A stretch of DNA of 64,000 nt from Phytophthora hibernalis (taxonomy: Eukaryota; Oomycota; Peronosporomycetes; Peronosporales; Peronosporaceae). The notes beneath the pieces were generated by a model, which worked only from the letters and a program-made list of their open reading frames with translations, had not been told where the DNA came from and ran no database searches. Where the stretch lies: the NCBI GenBank assembly GCA_012656075.1, contig JAAKBF010000149.1, forward strand, positions 186,001-250,000, read 5' to 3'. Below, in pieces: positions 55,837-64,000 of the stretch (position 1 is its first letter; each line of letters begins with the position of its first letter). The position numbers and the translations under genes were made by a program.

Positions 55837-57696
55837 TTAAACGCAGTCAGTGTCTGACTCGTCCGAGTCCGAGTCGAAGGCACCTGCGGTGGCAAGGCCG
55901 AAAATGAGCGGGGCGGGTTTCTTCTTGATAGTCGAGGCTCGCTCTACGGGGACCTCCATTGTTTTGGTCTCGCCCCATGTTACAGTCTTTCGCCGGCTTG
56001 TGCTGGAGCGAGAAGAGGAGGACAGACGTTCGCCAAACAAACTCTCCGCTTCGTCGAAACTGTGTATCGATGACACAGGAGAGGTTGCAACTGCGTCCGC
56101 GTTAGCCTGCTCTTGATGCTGTTTCTTCGGAGAAACAGGACTGATAGGCTCTCCGAAGAGGTTTTCGACACGAAATTCATCTTCACTGTTGCTTGGGGTA
56201 TCGGACTCGGAGCGCTTCATGACGACTGCATTGCCATCGATCCCGTGCACCACTGGAATCGTGGGACTCAGAGCACTCACCGCAATATTTATCACATGTG
56301 GCGGCGTCTCGATTTGTGTCGCCTCTTGAGGTTCTGGCATGGGTTCTGCCGAGTGGATAAAGTCGCTCATAGTCACTGCTACTCCTTCGGTTGGGCTAGT
56401 GAACTCCGGTTCTTTCACCGCTAAAACGCCAACCGGGGCTATAACTCCAGGACCAGTAATTGGCAACACAGCAGAAACATTATTGCTGACAGTAATATCG
56501 ACACGTTCAGGCATGGAGGCACGGGCAGTACTTTGGGTCTTGATAACCGGCGATAGGGTCTTCACTGCCCCAGCGCCTGGGAGTAATATGGGCACAGAAC
56601 CAACTATTGGTACACTGGCACTCTCTCTGGTGTTTGACGCCTGCAGGGCCCGCAACTCACAGTCCAATGTCTCCTCGTTTCGCAAGAGGTAGTTTTTGGC
56701 GGATAGAAGGAGAGCCTTGCTCTTCAGAATATCGGGCTGGATGCTCGCCAAGCACGGAACGAGTTGCAGAGCACGAATAGAGCCAAAAGCCTTGATCAAC
56801 GTGTTCAGGTAAGCGTGTGAGTCCATGAAACCGGTGCCAAAGAGCCGGGAATTGACCTTGAATTCCTCTTGTCGTGCCTTGTTTTTCTTGAGCAATTTGC
56901 GCACCACCTTCTTGATTCCCTTCTGCATTTCAATCGCGGCATTGTCGTAGACGCATGCCACTTCACCGGGAAGTGTCGGTACCGCTTCAACTGGATCAAG
57001 TAGTACGAATGGATCTATGGTGGCATTGATACTCGCTGGCTGGCCTTGCTTCGCTTGCACGGGCGTTGTAATCATCAATACTGGTCCGTGAGAGCGAGGG
57101 GGTTGTTTGATAGGGATCCGTGAGTGCGGTACAGGGACTGCTGTGTAGGCGGATGCATTTGCAACAGCAACTGAAGGGGCAGTCAGGACTGACTCCTTTT
57201 CCACGTTTTTGACCTTGCTCGACCGAACGGGCGAACGGGTCTTGAACTCATGCTGCGCTTCCTTGCTTTCTTCCAGCATGCGATCGCTCTCGGAGTCTAC
57301 CGTGCTGCATGAAGAGCTGGACAAATCCGATGTTACCGAGTGCTGCTTCACAACTGCAAGCGTAGGTGGGGCAGGGAATGTCAATCGGCGACGAATTGGC
57401 GGTGGAGGCGGGGTAGTTGTAGCAGTTTTCTTGGCTTCGAACACTGCGCGTGCAGACTGAAACCCCGCAGATGCCGGCTTCTTCTTCTCCACAACAGGCG
57501 CTGGCATTGGCGTTCGAATCACAGGAGCATGAGGCAGAGCTTCAACCTTCGACGGAGGAGGCCATCTCTTTACGGGCGAAGACGTAGGTTTGGGGGCGTC
57601 TGCAGCTGGTGTAAACGAGTTCATCCAACGCAGCCCCACGGTCTGCCGCACTGGGGAGCGGGCGGCGACGCGCCCCGGTGGCATTTCGAACGCCAT
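55837..57696 (-). CDS. Unrecognised 619-aa protein with a ZNF598/Hel2-like C-terminal helical segment
   Basis: One clean exon of 619 aa. Most of it is low-complexity, rich in Pro, Ser, Thr, Ala and Val, hence probably disordered. One ordered island, about residues 255-350, contains EMQKGIKKVVRKLLKKNKAR, FKVNSRLFGTGFMDSHAYL and ALQLVPCLASIQPDILKSK. This resembles the helical segment near the C-terminus of the ribosome-collision E3 ligase ZNF598/Hel2, but no RING or zinc fingers are present, so the similarity may mark only the shared helical module. The C-terminus is acidic (DSDSDESDTDCV). Function unknown. Confidence 0.7.
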   Translation of the reverse strand: MAFEMPPGRVAARSPVRQTVGLRWMNSFTPAADAPKPTSSPVKRWPPPSKVEALPHAPVIRTPMPAPVVEKKKPASAGFQSARAVFEAKKTATTTPPPPPIRRRLTFPAPPTLAVVKQHSVTSDLSSSSCSTVDSESDRMLEESKEAQHEFKTRSPVRSSKVKNVEKESVLTAPSVAVANASAYTAVPVPHSRIPIKQPPRSHGPVLMITTPVQAKQGQPASINATIDPFVLLDPVEAVPTLPGEVACVYDNAAIEMQKGIKKVVRKLLKKNKARQEEFKVNSRLFGTGFMDSHAYLNTLIKAFGSIRALQLVPCLASIQPDILKSKALLLSAKNYLLRNEETLDCELRALQASNTRESASVPIVGSVPILLPGAGAVKTLSPVIKTQSTARASMPERVDITVSNNVSAVLPITGPGVIAPVGVLAVKEPEFTSPTEGVAVTMSDFIHSAEPMPEPQEATQIETPPHVINIAVSALSPTIPVVHGIDGNAVVMKRSESDTPSNSEDEFRVENLFGEPISPVSPKKQHQEQANADAVATSPVSSIHSFDEAESLFGERLSSSSRSSTSRRKTVTWGETKTMEVPVERASTIKKKPAPLIFGLATAGAFDSDSDESDTDCV

Positions 57697-58614
57697 GGGA
57701 GGACCTGGTCCCCACGACGTCGATTAAGTGTGTGCGTTTTGGGCGATTATGGGACATGGCGCACCGCGGCGTAACGGTCAGAGCGACCAATAGGGGCCGT
57801 TTCAGGTACCACCATATCGGTACACTGAAGTCGTTGTCTACATCGGCCAGCCGGTATCGGGAAGTCTGCTGCACGCAGCCTGTCATGCAAGTTCGGCTCA
57901 GCTCACTGAGCTGAGCACCACTGCCAGCACTGCCTCCACGGCGCACATTTTGAATTCAAGGCCAGGTTGAAGGCAAACATCTGATGAGGCCTCAAGGAAA
58001 GGACGTTTGCACCGGCCCTCGGATTGGACACCACAAGCTCGTGCGCTGCTCGTGCCATGAGCTGCGGACCATTGAGATTACGGAGATACCAGCTAGCGCT
58101 GCAGCCTCCAGGTGCAGGCACTACCGGTAGGTGATTTTGTCCACGATAAAATCGCATGGCCTGCATTTCGCTGCTCATGTTGAACATGAGTCCCGCCAAG
58201 ACCGTGACGCCTGGCTGATTGAACGTGTTGATGATCACAGCGAGCCTCCGCTACTTTAGCTGTGTTGAAGTCGCATCGAGTCCGGCGACATTGCACTTGG
58301 CATCACGCGTACGTTCTTGTGGTGAAGTGCCGGCGGTATCACCGCTCCCGGTCGACTCGACCGTCGAGCACCGGACAGCTCCGGACCAAGAGATTTTTAC
58401 TTGTTTTTTTACGCCACGCACGACTTTTTACGCTCTTTTACGCATCCCTGCCATTGGTCAAAACCCTCAATACGCGATTCAATTTGCTAAAACGCCGTCT
58501 CCAAGATCGCGATCGCGTTGCTGGTGGTGCATCTAATTGCCTGGTGCTGATGCAGCGCTCAACCTCTGTACACAGTGTTTGCTCAAACTCCCAGCGGCTG
58601 GTTGCACTTTAGCG
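57697..58614. other. Divergent intergenic region upstream of 2-isopropylmalate synthase
   Basis: About 0.9 kb between two divergent genes. An open frame on the minus strand (57903-58238) has no domain and includes the non-coding-type palindrome TACCGGTA at 58122-58129; it is not called as a gene. Confidence 0.5.
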
Positions 58615-58630
58615 GCTCATTCCGCATTCC
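58615..58630 (+). promoter_or_regulatory. Oomycete initiator element of 2-isopropylmalate synthase
   Basis: GCTCATTCCGCATTCC matches GCTCATTYYNCAWTTT except at the last two positions, 50-65 bp before the ATG. Best initiator match in the window. Confidence 0.8.
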
Positions 58631-58679
58631 GCAGCCTAGCAGTGACGTTCACTCTCGCTCTTCCTGTCGATCACTCAAC

Positions 58680-60403
58680 ATGATGCAATCGATCGCCAGC
58701 GTTCGGCCTCCACGGCCCGCGCCAACGCGCGCCGCGCCTTCTCGAACGTAGCAGCCGCTGAGGCCGGCAAGGAGCGCCTCGTGATCTTCGACACGACGCT
58801 GCGCGATGGCGAGCAGTCGCCCGGCGCCACGCTCAACTTCAAGGAAAAGCTGGACATCGCGCGCAGCTTGAGGCGCTGGGCGTGGACGTGTGCGAGGCGG
58901 GCTTCCCCATCTCGTCGCCTGGAGACTTTGAGGCCGTGTCGGCCATCGCCAAGGAGATCGGCCCCATCACAGCCAACCGCGCGTCAGGCGAGCCCATGAC
59001 CGTGTGCGGCCTCGCGCGCGCCATGGAGAAGGACATCCAGCGCTGCTACGACGCCGTCAAGCACGCGCCCAAGCACCGCATCCACACGTTCCTGGCCACG
59101 TCCGACATCCACCTCAAGTACAAGCTCAAGATCTCGCGCGACGAGTGCATCCGTCGCGCCGTGGACGCCGTCAAGTTCGCGCGCAGCTTGACGCACGACG
59201 TCGAGTTCTCCACGGAGGACGCTGGACGCAGTGACCCCGACTTCCTGTGCGACGTGCTTGCTGAGGTCATCAAGGCCGGCGCTACGACGCTGAACATCCC
59301 TGATACGGTCGGCTACACGGTCCCTGGAGAGTACGGATCGCTCTTCAGCTACCTGATTGAGAACACAGAGGGAAGCGACAAGGCGATCTTCTACGCACTG
59401 CCACAACGACTTGGGACTGGCCACGGCCAACACGCTGGCTGCTGTGCAGGGAGGAGCGCGTCAGGTTGAGGTTACGATTAATGGTATCGGTGAGCGTGCC
59501 GGTAACACGGCCCTCGAGGAGCTGGTGATGGCTCTGAAGACCCGCCCACAGCACTTCCCCGTGTTCACGGATGTGGACTCGACGCAGATCACCCGCTGCA
59601 GCCGCATGGTGAGCCACTACACTGGCATGTCCATTCAGCCCAACAAGGCCATTGTGGGCGCCAACGCTTTCGCCCACGAGTCTGGTATCCACCAGGATGG
59701 AGTGTTGAAGCACCAGGCCACGTACGAAATCATGCTGCCGGAGTCGGTGGGTCTCAGCGAGAACAAGATGGTGCTCGGCAAGCACTCGGGCCGCCACGCG
59801 TACAGCAAGCGTCTCCAGCAGCTTGGCTACAACAACCTGACCCCGGAGGAGCTCGACTACTACGTGGAGAAGTTCAAAGTGCTGGCTGACGAGAAGAAGA
59901 CGGTCACGGATGCTGACATGGAGGCCATCGTGTCGGATGAGCTGTTCAAGCCCGAGGTTTTCTGGACGCTGCAGTCCGTGCACGTGACGGCTGGCAACCT
60001 GGTCAAGCCCACCGCCACAGTCACGCTTGCGCACAAGGATGGCCAGGAGGTGAGCGAGGCGGCCATGGGCACTGGTCCCATCGATGCCATCTACGTGGCC
60101 ATCAAGCGCGCTACGGGCATGGCCAGCATCAAGCTCAACGATTTCTCTGTGGAGAGTGTGACGGATGGCACGTACGCTCTGGGTGAGGTGACTGTGCGAG
60201 TGCAGGAGGACAAGGAGGAGGAGGAGAAGACCGAAGACGAGAGGCACGTGAACGCCCAGACCGGCGTGACGCGTGACCGTCAATTCGTTGGCCACGGCGC
60301 CAACACTGACATCCTAGTGGCGTCTGCTACTGCTTACGTCAACGCAGTGAACCGTATGATGGCCTCGCAGGCACGTGGTGCTGATGCTCGGGTGGACGCC
60401 TAA
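58680..60403 (+). CDS. 2-isopropylmalate synthase
   Basis: One exon; with three frame breaks repaired (one base at 58705-58706, one at 58864, and two bases of a CT repeat near 59392) it encodes 575 aa. The enzyme condenses acetyl-CoA with 2-oxoisovalerate, the first committed step of leucine synthesis. Motifs: IFDTTLRDGEQSPGA at the barrel start, EAGFPISSPGDFEAV, and the metal-binding THCHNDLGLATAN. Next come NGIGERAGNTALEE, AHESGIHQDGVLKH and the C-terminal regulatory domain typical of feedback control by leucine. The N-terminus (MMQSIASVR, then Ala/Arg-rich to FSNVAAAEAG) looks like a mitochondrial presequence. Literal reading hits a stop after 22 codons. Confidence 0.9.
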
Positions 60404-60651
60404 GATTACGAGAATACAACATAAAAATAACAAGGACTCGTCAAGGGATCGCGGAGCTGCCAGAACAGGGAGAAGCATCGGTTGTGGAAGCGAGTGCTGT
60501 AGTATGTATTATCTAATCGCCGTGCGCATTGCGGAAGGCTTCATTGGTACACCAGCAGAATGGAAAGCAAAAATATAGCGCCCGAGCTCGCGAGCGATGC
60601 GAGCTGGCACGAATGTCTCTAGCAACTTGTCCCGTGTGATTGATACGCCAT

Positions 60652-63600
60652 TTACTCCGCCGTGAGCCCGTCGTAGGCTGTGAGGCCGCTGTTGTTTTCG
60701 ATGGTGTCGTCGGCGCCGTGCCCGATCAGGTACTCGCCCAGAACACCTTCGCCGTCGTAGGCCATCGCGAAGTGAAGTGGTGTGTTGCCCTGCGCATTGC
60801 GGTGATTCACGTTGGCTCTCCGGGTGACCAGCAGCTCTACCATACGTTGGTTCACATTCTGACACGCGAGCAACAGCAACGTGTTACCCTTGTCGTCCTC
60901 ACTATCGATAGGAAAACCTGCGTCAAGGCTTTCAATGAGCCGCTTCATCCGTCCATTGCGTGCCTGCGAGAACACAGTATTCAATTCCAATGAGACTTCT
61001 TCTCCTGCTGTCGGTTCCTGTCCACGTGCTCGTGCAGCGTTTGCTTCGTGATTCACAGCATCTAATTGAGACCGTTCCGTAGCCGTCAGTGGCAGCAACT
61101 TGTTGCGTGCTGTCAGCAGCTTGCGCACATGGAGTTTGTGCGAGACGCCGAGAACCTCAGCCATGTCCTCAGCACGCAGCTCAATGAGGAACTCGCCGTC
61201 CACTGCGCCTTCACGGAATGCAGCCTTGTACTGCGGCAATGACAAACTGTCGAGCCATCGACCAACATCGTCTACGGTCCACGCGCGAAGTTCTTCAGGC
61301 AATGGTTGTTGTTTTCCTGGTGCTAAGGCATCTTCCTCTTCACGTTGTCGCTGCACCAATTCCTGCTGCTTGCGCTGTGCCACAGTCGTTAGTAAATTGC
61401 TGATGGCATCTCCACCCGCCGCCTTCTTCGCGAGAGCTGCAGTGACTGGAGTAATGTTTGCTGCAGCCGCAGCAGCTGCAGCAGTTGCAGCGGTCTCCGC
61501 TGTGGTAGTGATCGCTGACGCTGTGGTGTCGGCATTGATATCGCGCAGATTCTTGAGCATATTGAGCGAACTGAAGTACGACAACGACATCGACATGAAC
61601 TGGAACTTCATGAGCTCCTCCGTGGACTCAAACATTGCCTGCGACCGTACTTCATGCTCGCGTGCTTTAGCTGCCGTTGCTGCCGCCGCTGCTGCCGATG
61701 TGGCTGTAGCTGTCTCCAGCTCAATACCCCTTTCGCGTAAGTTTTCAAGCTCTAGCTTTTGCTCTTCCAGCAACTCCATTAGATGCCTCTGCAGACGTGC
61801 AAACTCTCGATCCTTTCGCATGCGAGTCTGTTCCATGTCAGCAAGCCGCTCTTCCAGTGCAGACAACGCGTCTCGTTTTCGTTGCACCTCAGCAAACGCA
61901 CCGGCAAACTCCGCTTCCAGGTCCCGTTTCTTCTTTTCACGCTCGTTGCGTTTGATGCTGAGTGCCATTTCCACAGCATATGCATCTGCCTGGCGCTTTT
62001 TCAAAACCTCCTTCGATTCCAGTGCATTCTCCGCTCCAAGATCGTAGTACGGTGTTGTGTCGTTGCTGTCTGGAGATGAAGATATACCCGGCACTCCGTT
62101 CCCAAGAGGTTGGTGCGGGGATGACGATCGGTGGTTGCGAAGCAATCCCTCAACACCACCAGCGTGCAAGCGCTCAGCCTCGTGTGTCAGTTCTCTCACG
62201 TCGGCGTCTAACTGATCGATTTCTTGCAGTTCATGCTCCAGCACCGCCAGTTCCTTTTCGGCTTCACGCAGTTCGTTGTGCACCGCACTCACCTGACGCT
62301 CAGCTGCTTCTTGTGCACGATGAAGTGCATCAAGTTCGCTCTGTTGTCGTTCAAATGCCTGCTTTGAACCTTCAATCAGTTGCAGTCCGAGCGCCAGTCT
62401 TTCAGCTCCAGGTGGAGCATCGCGCCACTGCTTTTGCGTGCAGCTTCTCGTCGACCCAGAAGACCACGATACACCCGCTGAATCTCAAGTGCTGCAAGCT
62501 CGGAGAAACGAGCAGTGAGAAATTGGCCACGCGCGACGTACATCCGCCAGGTAGCCTGCAGTTTGGCAGCATTACGGTCCTGAAAACGGCGGCGTTCTTG
62601 CTCCTTGCACAGTCTCCGGACACGTTTCCGTGCGAGGTGACCACGATATACGCGCTCTAGCATGCGCGCCTTATTTTCTCGGAGTTTTGCACGGAATGCC
62701 ACGCGAGTCGAGAAGCCTCGGCAGACGGTCTGGATGCGTATGGTTGCATGCAATCGCCTTGCAGCTTGTTCCTTCTCTTCAAGCAGCCTACGATATCGTC
62801 GACGGCCTAAGCGGCCTCGTGCTATCCTCACGATCTCACCACCAGCAAACTTTTTGACGCGCTCTTGTTGCGCTTCACGCCGAATTCGATCAGCTCGACG
62901 TGCAGCCAAGAACCGGCGGACGTACTTCTGGGCTCGTGTAGCTTGTGCGTCACGTCGTCGTCGCAACTCGCGCTTCATGTTGGACTCATTTGCTCGGGTA
63001 TCTTCTCGGAATTCCTCATTTAGTGAAGACCGTACTTCGTCGTATTGTTCGCCGGTTAGATGACTTCCTGCTACCAGCGTAGACCCAAAGGCTCGTCGTT
63101 TCTGCTCTCGGCGTTTCCGAGCTTGTTCTTCTGCTTCAAGCTGGTCAAACATACTCGGTAGCTCTCGTTGCGCTCGAATCTGCTGTCGTGTTTCCTCTAC
63201 GGACGGGGCCAACAACGCATTTGCGGATTGCTTTGAGGGACTTGACATTTCGACGGACGGCTCGAAAGCCAGCAATGGTGCGGACACCGGTGTTTCTAAG
63301 ACTGCATTTCCCGCAGCAAGCACCGCCTCATCCTTTGCGAGCTGTTCTAGATCGCGCTGCTGAGATTCGGCAAGCCGTTCAGCTTGTTGAGCCTGTAGTT
63401 GTGCTTCAAGTGCTGCAAGTCGCTCACGATCCTCCTGCTCCCATTCACGCCGTCTCCGCTCCTGTTCCTCTCTGAGAGCAGCCATCCGCTGCTCAGTCGC
63501 AGCTCGATGCTTTTGACGCTGCTCTTCGACCTCCTTTTCTAGGCGTGCTTCTTCAGCACGGATTTTGCTACGTACATCATCGATATCGTCATCTAGCTGG

Positions 63601-64000
63601 ACGGTGCTTTTTGACGTTTGATCAGTTTCGTTTGTCCGCTGCTGCAGATGTGTCATCGCAGCAGGGAGAGCAGGAGGATGCAGCATGTTCATGGGCACAA
63701 CAGATTGAGATATCGGGATTTCGGCGATTGTCGAGGTGGTCAGTGTTGCACCTTTGGAAGTTGGTTCGGCGATGACTTCGCTCGCGAGCGGTTCCTTTGG
63801 TTGCTGCAGGATCCACTTCTTTTTCTCGTACACAGACTTCTGGGCTTCGTGCATTCGGAGTACCTCCTGAAATGCTCGTTCGGACTTTTGTAGTTGAAGC
63901 TCATACGGCGATTTGGTGGTTTGCTGTGGCGAAGTGCGTACAAGAAGCGTATTGCTTATTGGATCGACGACTAAAGATTCAACTGGAGCCTTGGAAATTA
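60652..64000 (-). CDS. Large IQ-motif, coiled-coil, SAM and ankyrin-repeat protein (5' end outside window)
   Basis: The minus-strand frame enters from the right edge and stops at 60652-60654. With one base added in the T run at 62400-62402 it gives about 1115 residues in the window. Order: charged coiled coil (EEARLEKEVEEQRQKHRAAT), several IQ motifs (IRIQTVCRGFSTRVAF, LERVYRGHLARKRV, ALEIQRVYRGLLGRREAAR), a second coiled coil and an Ala-rich linker. A SAM domain (WTVDDVGRWLDSLSLPQYKA) and ankyrin repeats (DDKGNTLLLLACQ, NAQGNTPLHFAMAYDGEG) close the protein. IQ motifs bind calmodulin, and SAM and ankyrin modules mediate protein contacts. A cytoskeletal or flagellar scaffold role is possible but unproven. 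Confidence 0.8.

Noticed and set aside
57903..58238. 111-codon frame on the minus strand upstream of 2-isopropylmalate synthase
   Set aside because: It begins with a non-ATG codon, has no recognisable domain and contains a palindrome otherwise seen only in spacers.

Overview
The window reads as nuclear DNA of an oomycete, most likely Phytophthora or a close relative. The evidence is: compact genes with short (45-86 nt) GT-AG introns; copies of the oomycete 16-nt initiator (GCTCATTYYNCAWTTT-like) 40-70 bp upstream of several start codons; a cytosolic-type pyruvate phosphate dikinase; a DIRS/Ngaro-type tyrosine-recombinase retrotransposon; and a Mutator-type MITE. No rRNA, tRNA or CRISPR was seen. 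The species was not determined.

Layout. 0-8 kb holds housekeeping genes: the end of an unknown gene, an RCC1-repeat protein with a mitochondrial-type presequence, a membrane RING-H2 protein, an OCA/Siw14-type phosphatase lacking the catalytic Arg, DNA polymerase kappa and an aldo-keto reductase (K+ channel beta type). 8.4-14.8 kb is a repeat island: a decayed YR retrotransposon, then a 678-bp MITE with a 9-bp target duplication. 15.0-23.1 kb is a large near-perfect inverted repeat (two arms of about 3.73 kb around a 626-bp spacer), each arm carrying a whole PPDK gene, transcribed divergently from the centre. 23.4-32.4 kb is an apparent amine or polyamine catabolic cluster: an ALDH10-like aminoaldehyde dehydrogenase, two tandem APC permeases and a copper amine oxidase. 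32.6-48.2 kb contains a tuberin (TSC2) homologue, an Argonaute fragment without PIWI, a secretory nine-repeat protein ending in a J-like domain, a small seven-helix receptor, an F-box/methyltransferase-like protein and a SAPS-domain phosphatase regulator. 48.7-64 kb contains an RFD-DDT-bromodomain-WHIM-bromodomain chromatin protein, a PX-domain protein, a ZNF598/Hel2-like-domain protein, 2-isopropylmalate synthase and an IQ/SAM/ankyrin protein that runs off the window.

Sequence quality matters for reading this window. At least 25 reading-frame breaks are visible in otherwise well-conserved genes. Nearly all are explained by one missing base, mostly in a short homopolymer (four can be proven by comparing the two PPDK arms). 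I therefore treat most broken genes as probably intact genes with consensus errors, not as pseudogenes. The Argonaute fragment and the retrotransposon are the exceptions, because they also lack required domains or motifs.

Functionally, the amine oxidase, ALDH10-like enzyme and permeases could form a route from imported amines to amino acids such as GABA. PPDK supports pyrophosphate-linked glycolysis or gluconeogenesis. TSC2, the SAPS protein and the receptor are nutrient or signal transduction parts, with no sign that they form one operon-like unit.
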